From Pisaster brevispinus (Eukaryota; Echinodermata; Asteroidea; Forcipulatida; Asteriidae): a stretch of 64,000 bases of DNA. The notes under the pieces are model-generated. The model was not told the DNA's origin. It saw only the letters and a program-made list of their open reading frames with translations, and searched no databases. The stretch spans positions 3,934,921-3,998,920 of the forward strand of contig JAMKCF010000006.1 of NCBI GenBank assembly GCA_023634235.1. Direction: 5' to 3'. Shown piece by piece: positions 21,334-32,200 of the stretch. A program made the translations under genes and the position numbers. Each line of letters opens with the position of its first letter. Position 1 is the stretch's first letter.

Positions 21334-21960
21334 AATAAGCTCCCATGGTAACCAATGCTAAATGCTAAATTTCTCAGAAAAACCAAAAAAATATGTAAAA
21401 GTCTCTCAGTCTCTCCATTTTGGAAAATTTACCCTACTTCTTCTAGCAAAATAGGGCCATTTTCAGTGGGCTGGTGTACCCTCAAATGCTCAAGGCTGAA
21501 AGTCAACAGCCCCAGAGGTACACTATATTGTACCATTTTTCAACAATCTATTAAAGCACTGATCTACAATTGTTTCATTGACAACAACATTTTTGGGTTG
21601 ATATTTTATTAATAATGCTCCACACATGAGTTTCCCTCTATTAAGTATGACGCACCACTACAATTTAATGTCCTTCAGAGCGGTGGTTCTCATTGTTGGA
21701 GTTTATCGATTGTGCGTTACCGTCTTTTGGAAAAATTATGTGGAAGTCTGAAATATTTATGCGGCGACAACAAATTTATATTCGCCATATTTTGCACAGG
21801 GAACGGTTGATGTTTGGAGACAAGTGCAGACTGTCGCTAACTGGCTGCATAACTGACAGTGGTCATTTTTTTTTTGTTAAAACGATAATTACTCTGTTTG
21901 ATTGGACTTGAGGAACAACCTCGATATCCAAACATTGCAATCGCTGTCGTATTTTATAAC
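21334..21960 (+). other. Leader of lectin unit 6
   Basis: Same leader as unit 3 (TAAGCTCCCATGGTAACCAA; GAGCGGTGGTTCTCATTGTT) followed by the conserved upstream block at about 21774-21870. There is no hammerhead insert; GTTTGATT occurs once, at about 21896. Confidence 0.5.
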
Positions 21961-22578
21961 ATGATGGATATTGTTCAAGTTTTAAGCCTTCTTCTGGGCT
22001 TTGGTTGTGGGTGTTTTCTGGCTGAAATCTGCCCTCCTGATTGGCACCGATACGACGAGTCATGTTACTTTATTGTAACAGACACGATGGATTGGTACGA
22101 AGCAAATCGCACTTGTGCCGAGTCACGAGCAAACCTGGCCGTCCCAAACTCACGGTCCGAACAGGACTACATTTGGGAACAATTCCTGAGAGAGTTTGAT
22201 CAGACACCAGACACCAGTTTCTGGATTGGTTGTAATGACATCGAGGAAGAGGGAAACTGGCTGCACTGTCCGTTGAAGGGTGAGACCAATGACTATGAGA
22301 ATTGGGCGGTTGGAGAGCCAAATGACAACAACGGAGCTGATTGTGGACGCATGTGGTATTATCGTAATGGTCAATGGGACGATTTCCCATGCCAGATTAA
22401 TAGCGACATGTACGCAGTCTGTGAGCGACGTGTAGGCCGCCTCACTCCTCAGTGCCTGCTGCACCATGCCATGGAGGAGTTAATGGGCAATGGTGTTGTG
22501 TCGTGCGGCAAGTCTTGCCGATCACACCCTCGATGTCACTCCTTCAATCTGTGGGAACAAGATTGCCCGCCTATGTAA
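21961..22578 (+). CDS. Secreted C-type lectin 6 (EPN type), single exon
   Basis: Predicted 205 residues from ATG 21961. It has the array layout: signal peptide, lectin domain (CPPDW to AVCER), short PAN-like tail. It differs from lectins 1, 2, 4 and 5 by the longer EQFLREF segment before the WIG motif (here SFWIGCND) and by EPNDNNGADC in the sugar-binding loop, closest to a textbook mannose-type site. QWDDFPC replaces QWDDLPC, and the tail reads NLWEQDCPPM. It is the only open gene of the EQFLREF subtype in the window; lectin 3 is its broken relative. Probable secreted recognition lectin. Confidence 0.85.
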   Translation: MMDIVQVLSLLLGFGCGCFLAEICPPDWHRYDESCYFIVTDTMDWYEANRTCAESRANLAVPNSRSEQDYIWEQFLREFDQTPDTSFWIGCNDIEEEGNWLHCPLKGETNDYENWAVGEPNDNNGADCGRMWYYRNGQWDDFPCQINSDMYAVCERRVGRLTPQCLLHHAMEELMGNGVVSCGKSCRSHPRCHSFNLWEQDCPPM

Positions 22579-23740
22579 CAAGAAGACTGGCGAAGAAAAT
22601 GATGGAGGCATCTACGACATGCCACTTGTCTGATATGTAGACACTGGCCTCGACCCACGAATACATCAGTAGAAAAAGATAGATCCGGAAAATTAATGCA
22701 GAAATATAAACATATGTTGTCAGCACTGTTCAAAACATTCTGCAGAAATAAAAATGCCTAAACGACATTCTAACGCAGGAAGAATTGCATTAGTTTTGAT
22801 TAATAGAATGAATACGCGTAAAATCACAATCGGCACTTTTGATCGAAAGAGAACGGATAACTCTCAGAGGTTTTGTTCCCAAGGACCTCGCAATCATGTT
22901 GGCTTTTTACTTGAAGAGGTTCCAACAGAACAGGACGGTGTGGTGACTAAATTAATGTTCAATCCATTGCTATGAAGTGGATGGTCCATAATACATGGTC
23001 TGGAGATATCACGGCAAAAAAAACTTTAAAACTCAGATCGTCACTCTTTTGATGCAATATAGAATCACGATTTCATTCTCAATAAAACTGTATAGCCACC
23101 GTAGTTATGCTAGACGTATTTAACGCGTTTTTAATGCGTTTTTAATGATAAATATTAACATTTAAATGTTGTCACTACTTTAAAATGAATTGTTATGTGG
23201 AAAATGTGGATATTCAAAACTGCGATCGAATAATATATGCAATTTGTTTTACTGCTAAACTGCTGCTGAATTAAAAGGGAAAGTGTCGCTAGAATGGGTT
23301 GGTAAGTGCGACAGGAAAACAAATTAGCGCATTAGAATTTCTGAATGAGAATAGTTTGTTAGTATTAACCAATGATGCAGTCAGTACATTTTGACTGCAT
23401 TGTGTAAAAAAAATTAAATGTTAGTGAATTTAATGTGCTGAGTAGATGAATGTTAAAATAGATGAAAAACATGCTTCGACTCAAAGATTATCAAGATCTC
23501 GGATTTCGCTGTATATCAGCTTCACGTCTCATAATATGCAGTGTTTATTGTCATATCTCAAACTTTCAATAAATTGTTTCATCATTTTGGAATCCTAGCA
23601 ATGTGAAACAAATGTATCTTCGAAATTCGCACCTCAAAAAATGTGTCGGCACAATAGCTGAATGTTGTATAATAAATGCACAAATAAATGCTAAAATCAA
23701 TGTAAACATTGTATCTTTATGTTCAACAGATTTTCTTTAA
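22579..23740. other. 3' flank of lectin 6, no gene
   Basis: Unit spacer colinear with 9393-10500, beginning with the out-of-frame PAN-like remnant. No coding region. Confidence 0.5.
22747..22752 (+). promoter_or_regulatory. Candidate poly(A) signal of lectin 6
   Basis: AATAAA at the position equivalent to 2854, 169 bases after the stop. Confidence 0.35.
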
Positions 23741-23850
23741 ATGGTGTTTGAAGCTTTGCATGGTGTGGAGGATAAGAGTAACTATAAATATAAATATAAA
23801 TAGTAAACTTGCGGGTACAACCATGTGTAAAAACTCTTTGAGGGAGTGTT

Positions 23851-23866
23851 GGCTCTGAAAAGAGCC
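23851..23866 (-). promoter_or_regulatory. Histone-type 3' stem-loop inside mobile element
   Basis: On the minus strand this reads GGCTCTTTTCAGAGCC: a 6-bp stem with a 4-base loop, the exact form found at the 3' end of replication histone mRNAs. About nine bases on comes CTCAAAGAG, like the histone downstream element that pairs with U7 snRNA. A relative at 51418-51433 has a compensating base-pair change. Confidence 0.6.
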
Positions 23867-23874
23867 GGTTTGGT

Positions 23875-23915
23875 CTCGACGTTTCGAACAGTATACTCTG
23901 CTCGTCTTCAGGAGA
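23875..23915 (-). ncRNA. Candidate minimal hammerhead ribozyme, second family
   Basis: On the minus strand: stem I 5' strand TCTC, core CTGAAGA (23911 down to 23905), one extra C, stem II GAGCAG/CTGTTC with a six-base loop, core GAAA, two loop bases CG, the UC cleavage dinucleotide, then stem I 3' strand GAGA. The layout equals that of 6538-6579 with different bases in every stem. Stem III is only the basal A-U pair. Activity is untested. Confidence 0.45.
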
Positions 23916-24194
23916 ATGTTAATTAATTTTTTCTTTAAGGTGGTTGACATTGTTTTTAATTTTGATTTCATAAAAGTCAATGAGTGAAAAGTTGAAATTC
24001 ACATCCTTGAGGATTCTCGGTACACTTGCAAGAAGATCGGGGTGAACGATATGATGTTGAAAATCACAATTATTTAAAAAAGAGTGTTTGCCTCAGGGTA
24101 AAATTTTAGAGGGCACAAGGGGGTGCACGAATTGTTCACGGGGGGGGGGCACATCTGGCCGATTTAAAACTAATTTCTGTTTGCATTTTTCTTA

Positions 24195-24420
24195 AAATCT
24201 TTAAGATTGTCCGCTTACGTAACAAGAAGACTGGCGAAGAAAGTCAATGGCAGTAAACATTGAAATTCTGATTTGATGATTCTCGGTGCTGGACCATTTT
24301 TTAAACAATTAATATTAAAGCCATGACCTTCAAATCTTGGATTTACAGAGAGAGAAAAAAACCATTGTGGAATTAAAACTTGGCCCCGTACATGGGTTTC
24401 TCTCTATTTAGTGAGTGTGG
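24195..24420 (+). repeat. Relic of a lectin unit with orphan gene tail
   Basis: 24208-24244 contains AACAAGAAGACTGGCGAAGA, the out-of-frame PAN-like tail of the lectin genes, joined to 3'-flank sequence on its left. 24275-24420 resembles the unit leader (AGCCATGACCTTCAAATCTT; GGGTTTCTCTCTATTTAGT). No lectin domain remains. This is the last trace of the array. Confidence 0.6.
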
Positions 24421-25967
24421 GCAAGTCTACGAATGCGGTTTGTCGGTCCAAAGTGTGTTTGGGTGACGGTCGTATACGGTTTTTGACCCAAACTCAAAAT
24501 ACGTTACCTTCCAGTTGAACTTTTAGGTTCAACCATTTTATAAGAAGGGGAGATGTTTAATGTTTGTTGCTGCTTCAATATTTATTGTTTTCGTTGTAGA
24601 TCTCGTTTTTTAAAAGAATTTTCAATTGAATGAGTACAAAAATACATTTTAAACGCGTTTTTTCTTTAAATACAAACGTTGTGAGGAAATGTAAATGTTT
24701 TATGTTATCACCATACGTTTATCTTTATAACCTACCTAAAACGTAATGGATTTTTCCGTGTGAAGGATCATTGGTGGAGGAGAGCGCCATATTGAAATTT
24801 TGTTGTGATTTTGGTGGTGATTCGACATCGGTCTCAGATCTGTTTCTTCGATATTACTTTTCGTGCAAGCCAAGCCGTAAAGCTAGCTGGTAATTATCTT
24901 TTTGTGTATTATTTTTTAAATAAACTAAATACTTGTGTAACGTTACTTTCACCATTCACCTTGCCCCACTTTGGCCAAGTGTAAACCCTTTGGCCAAGGC
25001 ACTACGTACCACAGTCATGACAGTGACAGTACACGACAGGCAGTAGCCAGTACAGTAGGGCTGACTTCTGGATGGACGACCCACACCCATCGAGCTAGCT
25101 CCAAGGACGGCCCAAACAATCATATAAACAAATAATTATTATTTCTTAACTTTTTTTTTTTAATTTGGACATATAATTTGTTTTTTTCTCATCACACTTT
25201 TTTTCTTTAATTATTTAAAGTTAAACTTATGTGAACGTTTCACACTTTGTGTTAAATTTACTTGAAATAGTTTTAAGTAAGGTGTTGATGCCAGACTCTT
25301 GTCTTGTCTCAAAAAATTGTCTGTCTAAACATGGAGGTAGAAATAGACCTCCATGGTCTAACCATAGAGCAACATGCCCACTCATGCCAATGTACAGATT
25401 GACTTATTTCCCATTGTTATTTCCGTAGGCTTCTTAAAACCCACACTCCAACTAATAATACCTCTAGCTAGGCGCCTTGAGCATGTTGAGGGAATGTTCC
25501 TGGCACAATATTTTGTCTTTGAAACTTTTAAAAATAATCTTTCTTCCATTTCCAGGCCATACTTTAGTTATAAGTTACAAGATGTTTCTTGTCAAAAAGT
25601 TGTAATTTGTGAAGGTCGCACATTATTTATTTATTTATTTATGATTTTGATCTTATTTTTTTTTGCTAGATAATCATGAACAGCATTGGAATTGTCCAGG
25701 AAAAGACTGTGACAAAATAATTACTTTTATCTCACTCTACCACACTTCTCTTACAAACTTATCTTTTCACCCATAGGCTTACTACTACTGTGAGTACTAA
25801 CAAGTAACTACTCTAGTGTGTTGATTGTACTAATTTTTGATAAACGCTGTATACCCTGTGCTTTCTGTGTCTGGAAAAATTCACTGTTTAGAAAGCATTC
25901 TATTTATGTTGTATACAATTTTTTCCTCAAAATATAGTAACTGTGGCAGGTAGTGTGATGCCACAAT
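24421..25967. other. Region upstream of CEP78
   Basis: Mostly AT-rich. At 24770-24892 a GC-richer stretch contains GAGAGCGCCATATTGAAATTT, common in animal 5'UTRs, and ends in a possible donor (AGCTAGCTG then GTAATT). It could be a non-coding first exon of CEP78. No coding region was recognised; 25310-25700 is low complexity. Confidence 0.3.
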
Positions 25968-26217
25968 ATGGAGAGTGTCCAAGCAAGGCAGCGAGGTTCT
26001 CTGGACTTTGAAGGGTACTACAAGCAACTATGTGCCTTGCAGGATACCTGTCCGTTGACCAGTGTCAAAGGTCACCTTGCAGAGGGGGTCTTGGACATCA
26101 ACGGGGATCGAATTCGAACCCCAGACTGGCCACCGATTCTCAATTCCCTCCGGATCAACAAAAACCTGCAGTTTGTTGCAGTGAGGAGTTACTTTCAACT
26201 GAGTTGCGGTAGTGAAG
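25968..26217 (+). CDS. CEP78: CEP78 exon 1
   Basis: Starts at ATG ([20 protein letters not shown]), matching the human start MIDSVKLRRDS and FxxYxxLCALQ. It encodes [20 protein letters not shown] and [17 protein letters not shown] and ends phase 1 at GAAG before donor GTAGGT. Confidence 0.9.
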
Positions 26218-29200
26218 GTAGGTCACATTGCTCCTAAAGTGTAGTGCGGAGAGTCAACTGTCATCGTCATCATCATCCTCATCATCGAGGCTTTAAGCTT
26301 GTATAGATGTGTTGGACAAGGCTCTACTCATAAAACCTTGCATTTGCCTCTCTCTGTCTTCCAGCCACTCTGGTCTACTCGTGCTGATGTATGCTGTTAT
26401 GTCATCTCTCCATCTTCTCTTTTGCCATCCTCTCTTTCTCTTGCCTGTGCTAGGCTGCCATTCTAATTCTTCAAGCCGAGTTTTTAATGCACTCTCAGTT
26501 TTTTCTCGTTGGATTTTGCCAACTTTGTGCTCTGCGTTTCTCACTTTTCTTCTTCACCTGCACTTTTTGGCTGTGACGCCACACTGCACCACATCCCAGT
26601 AGAGCCCTCTAAGTGCTGCACAGGGATTATTCTACTGAAGAATGAAGATTGAAGATTCTGTCATTCGTCTAACCACCTGGTGTCTTGGACCCTGCCCGTC
26701 TCCATTTGATCTCCTGTATCTTTTTAATGATGTCCCTGCCTTTTTGTTTTGTCTTGTATTTTGTTTTAAAATGATTAACTTTATCCCGTATTGTTAAATT
26801 TACTATATTTCTCTCCATGGCTCTCTGTGTTGTTCTAAATTTTGCATTCAACTCATTTGTTCTAGTCCAAGTTGCTGCTCCAATCGATTTGTACTCAAAG
26901 ACCTTAGGAGAAAAATCCAATTTGCAGATGAAAACCTTATCTAGAATAAGGGTTTGCAGGTGGATTAGTCTCTATAATACAAACTTAAATCCCTTCCCCG
27001 AACGGAAACTTTTTTTTCTTCTCTTAAAACGAGACCTATGAGTATGAACTTAATGGAATTTTCACTGGTTGATTGTAATTTTCTTTATGGTAGGTCAAAT
27101 AAGTATTGACAGAAGGACAGTAATTTACTCTTTCGAAAAAACAGTAATAGATGTTTTCTTAGAGGGGCTGTGTTGTCATGATCAAAGCAGGCCTGTGGCT
27201 GTACGTGGAATTATGAACTCTCACCCAACTAAGTCAACGAGTGCGCTGCGTGCACTCTCCATAGATGTGATACAGAGGGAGGGCTTGCTTAATGGGTGCA
27301 GTATTTGGGTGAGCGTTCATATTTCCGAGTACAACCACAGGCCCGCTCTAATCATGATGACACAGCCCCTTTGAGACTTTCTTAAACAAATTCCTACAGC
27401 AGACTCCAAGGATGGTAAGGTGCGATCCCGTATAAAGCGTAGACAGCCTCCGATACGCTCCAAGGACCTGACGTATCGTCTGTGTGTTGCATTGAAGGAG
27501 TCGCTCTCTATCACTCAAGCACTGGCCTACGTAGAGCTTCAAGGGTTACCCCTAAGGATGAAGGATCTTGCTTTGCTTGGGATGGTATGTGTTAATTACT
27601 GCTTTGCTTGTCAACCCTAAGAGACCCTAGTGGCCACACACAAAAAAGGCACAAGTAGCTTGTACAAAACTCAGGGCTCGACATGAAGACTGAATTGCAG
27701 GCCTGAGGCCGGGGATTTTAGCATCAGGCCAGTTAACTCACGACCGGACAAGCCCAGTGCTCTTATGTTTTTCTGACAAATATCTTTTAATTCTCTTCAA
27801 GATCAAAGTACACTCGACATAAAACAAATGAAATTTGGATCTTCTCTTAGTGGTTGTTCAACTCGTTTTGATTCTGGTCTTGTAAAAAACCTATAAATCC
27901 CATGTTAAAAATCTCCAATTTATAAGACAAATGGGTAGCATGGGTGGATAGTTCGTAAAGCGCCCGCCTCTCATCAAGTGTAGCCCTGGTTCGATTCCCG
28001 GCTAAGGCTATGTGAGTTGTGCATTGGGTTCTCTCCTGTGTCACAACAGTTTTTCTCTGGGGCCTCCGGTTTTCCTCCTTTTGGAAAATACAACAATTTC
28101 AGTCGCTGGCTGTGCTCCATCCATGGTCATATAATGGGTCAATGCGGCTGGCTGCCTAAGGCGCCCTCGCAAGTTTGCTGCTTCAACAAACTGTAGCCGC
28201 ATCCTTCGCAATTCAGCTTCTCAGCTGCAACTGGGGATGATTAGCCTTCCAAATTATTAAATAGTCTTATTATTTGGCCACACAATCTTTGTTCTTTTTT
28301 ACTTTGATGCTGCCTGCCCTGACAGAAATCTTAGTGTTCAGCTCAAGCTGTTACTACAGGCTTGATCCTTCATTCTTGCCAAAGCAAGGCAGTATGACAT
28401 AAATTTATACAATTTTTGAAATTTCAAAACTTCTGATGAATTGTGATATCGAAAAAAGTTTTGACTGCGTATTGTTTGTAAGAAATGGTGGGCGTAAAAT
28501 CATGTTTGTTTTGCAGAGTGATCTGTAACAATGTCATGAATGTGGGCCAATTTTGATCAACTGGAAACAATATTTATTAACCAAGTTTACTTTAAAGACT
28601 TTACTACATAAAGCAGGACAAAAGTTTTGCTTCAACTAAAAAAACAATAAAAGTCTTTAATTAGCATGTATTTGTTGCATACTTGGACAGGTATCGTGTA
28701 GTTGAAAATCTCCTGGGACTAGAACAACATACTGGAGGTTTGATGAGAATGGTACAATTGTATTTTGTTTTGGTAGATTTTTTCTTTGTCTGGAATACCC
28801 TGTTACCCTTTTTTTCATGTTACCCTTTTTTCTAAATATTATTTCCACTAAACCAGGGTATAATGAAGAACAATACTCTGCAACATCTTTCCATGGATTC
28901 GTGTCGCATCGGTGACCGTGGTACGGAGAAAATCTGCAACGCCATCAAGAATTCCCCTGGCATCATATCTCTGAACTTCTCAGCGTGTGGTCTTACGAGC
29001 AAGGGTGCAGAATCACTGGCAAAGCTGGTGAAAGTAAGTATGGCATTAACTAACCTTTGTACAAAGAAAATCCGGTTGTGGACTGCAAGCGTTGCATCAG
29101 AATCTGGCAATGCAGTGTCGTGGCGTGTCGTGTCATGCCTAGCGGTTGAGAGCACCGGATTCAAGCTCTGGTGTTTGATCAGCAGAGTGTGGGTTCGAGT

Positions 29201-32200
29201 CCCGGTCGTGACACTTGTGTCCTTAAGCAAGACACTTAACCATGATTGCTTCGTAAAGTTGGGGAGGTAGTGTTTTCTGCTCTACCAGCCAGGCTTCTGA
29301 TGGATGATACCCAAGCCTACATCCGTATGGACTGTAAAGGGGGTAACCCTGTTTCAGCCCCAGGAGTAGGTGGCAACGGCCCCTGGAAAAAATAGTTGAT
29401 TGTAGCCCACACCTTGAAGTGGCCTTCAGGCCTTGTGTGTCTGGCTTGCATAAAAAAAAAAAATAAAATAAAATATATAAAAAAAGTGTCTAAATTGACC
29501 AACAACAATCAAAAACAGGGTGTCTGAGTTCTTTACTTCTAATGCTTTTACATGTAAATGGCTGATTAAGGCTGCACATTCATAAAATACACCGGGATTT
29601 GTTATTATCTGTGGAGAAAATATGCGATGTTTTCACCGTGAGGCGCAAAACCTTGCGGGCCTCAAGCCATGGCGGATAAACGGCCATGGTATGCTTGAAT
29701 CTCGGACTACTCGGACTTATCTCTTGTTGAGCTGAATAGGTGGCAGTCTACCGATCTTTCGTAATCCTTACAGGAAGGCCTGGAATCAGGGGGATTATGC
29801 AATAACTCCTAGAAAAAGGAAGATTTCGAGCGTGAATCCCAGTACCCTTTATTTCTCCTTGTATGCAGGAAGCGGGTTAACACATCATCTGATTTCTGGC
29901 ACAGAAATTATTGCCATGTACACACGTCTTGCATTAACTGGTTTAAAATACGGTCTGATTATTTACTGAGGAATAAATTAAACCCTTGATACAAACCCTG
30001 CTGTGTTTTTCGAACTACCATTGGTGCACTTTTTCAATGCAAAACGGAACTTTCTTTATCTTTATCTTTTCAAGCACCAGTCAACACAGCGCCACAGTGA
30101 GGCGTGGAAGGACAGCCTCCGGTATAGACGCCCTGACCTGGATCAGATGTCTGGCATGAGACGAATCACCCTCAACAACAACCCTCTTGTCAACGATGAG
30201 GGCGCTGAAGCCTTTGCAGAGGCACTCAAGGATGACCTCTGGCTCAAAGGTACACCATTTGTACACTGGAGACCAAAAGTCAGTTCAAACTTTAATAATG
30301 ACAAGGCAACAACGTTATTATCCCTGTTCATTGGCCATACTTTTAGACCGTTCCCTCTAAACTTTCCCAACTCCCCTGGGGAGTATAGAACCCAGAGCTG
30401 CTTGAATTTGTGCTAAGGGGTTAATCCAACGCAATACAGTCTCAGCCCTCTTGGGTTCTCATTTATACACCTGGGTTCAGAGAAGCAATTGGGGTTAATT
30501 TTCATGACCGGGACTCGAACCCACACTCCGGTGATTCAACCATCAGCACTTGAGTCCGATGCAGTAGACCGCTTGAAACACGACACATACAGAACCGTCA
30601 ATATGATTTTTTTAATCTTGCAACTTTTTTAATGAGTTAGTCATTCCTGTTAAAACATATTTGGCACTATGTGAAAATGAAAAACAGAAAGAATGTAAGA
30701 AATGGAATCTTGCCAGTGCTATGTAATTCAATAGACAATGTGGAAAATCTTGATTTAGCATTTTGTGAAAACGCAAAATGGCAAATCTAGTGATTCGTTG
30801 GTCTTGCTACTTAGTAGTACACTGTACATTCTGTTTAAGGTTGTGACACTTTTTGAAAATGTTAACAGCAATGACTATGTCAAGAATTTGTACAAAAATC
30901 GCCTAAATAAATTTTTACAAATGTTTTTGGCATATTCGTCAGTCCGTGAAAACGGTTTAGTTTTGACCACATCAATTTGATCTTCTTCATATTCTAGCCC
31001 TCGACATGCAGCACTGTGGTATATCCAATGTTGGAGCCAGGGCATTTTTACAAGGCTTGTATCAGAACCAATCTATAGTAGTTCTAGACATCAGGAAGAA
31101 CCATCTGGTTGGTAGGTAGTGATTTTCCTAGATATTTTAACAAATTATTTGAAGGAGTTTTGTTCACATTTTAAAATAAAGTTGGGATAGATGGAAGCAA
31201 AAATAAGTTAACAGCCTTACCTGCTCCTGGTGAGGTGCCGAACACAATTCAGTCAAATCACATTTGTGGGGGGAAACTACTTTCAAAATATTAATAAAGT
31301 AATAAACCTTGGTTAGTCACTGGCAATCCCGAGGAAAGAGATTTGGACAAAATAGGAAGACTCAGTTGGTAGAGTGCCTGCATGTTCAAGTCCCACTCAA
31401 GTCAATTTGTCTTTGTTCAACCCAAAATTAAAAACGTATTAATCTATAAGTAGAAATACAAAGTTATCAATTTCAAAGACCTACATTGTACGATGCATAA
31501 AGTGTCTGAGTTGTTCAAACAAAGTTCTTAAAGTTGTTTGCAACACACATGTCCCACGTTTGGGAAAGTTAAGTAAGGCGTTGTTTCTTTCTGACTTACT
31601 GGTTGTCATCACTATCGCAGATCGTGACTTATTAAAGACAGTGATGGAACAAGTCATGATCAATGCAGGAGGCGAGGATAATCAAGTAAGTCTAGAATTT
31701 ATTTCCCCTCCCCCCAAAAAAAAAATAATAATAAATCCAATAAATTAAATAAAGGAATTCAACAAAATAATGAGTAAATAAATTTTAAAAATGGAGCCCA
31801 TTACAACTTTCAAAAGGTGTGTTGTGGCCAAGTGATCAAGCGCAATGCATTCAAGCTCTGCAGCCGATTTCACGAAACGCTAGGATTAATCATATCTCGA
31901 GTTAGGACGAGTAACTAGTCCTAACTTAGGATCAATCTTAAGGTTTACATGTTACAGTGCAAGGCTGAGACTCGTCCTAAGTCCTAAGATTAATCCTAAG
32001 TTAGGAAGAGTTTGGTGAAATCGACGGCTGGTGTTTCTGATCAGCAGAGTGTCGGTTCGAGTCCTGGTCTTCACTCTTGTGTCCTTGGGAGAGGCACTTG
32101 ACCATTATTGTGTTGCCCTGCAGATGGACGTAAAGCCATAGGTCCTGTGTGTTGTGTAGTGCTCCTAAAAGAACCCAGTGCACTTATTGTTTTTTTCAGG

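Larger units (their letters stand above)
23741..23928 (-). mobile_element. Small retroelement with hammerhead-like and histone-type motifs
   Basis: A 188-bp insertion flanked by TTTTCTTTAA on both sides (23731-23740 and 23929-23938). Other units read ATTCTTTAAGGTGGTTGACA without it. On the minus strand, in order, it holds a hammerhead-like module, a histone-type stem-loop, a purine-rich CTCAAAGAG segment, ACACATGG, CCCGCAAG, and an ATTTATATTTATATTTAT tract. There is no ORF. It is probably the 3' terminal part of a Penelope-like or related element; that name is inference. Confidence 0.65.

Noticed and set aside
27935..28010. tRNA gene
   Set aside because: A- and B-boxes are present but the arms do not fold into a proper cloverleaf and a SINE body follows. 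The same reasoning applies to 29125, 30505, 31340, 47725 and 59322.
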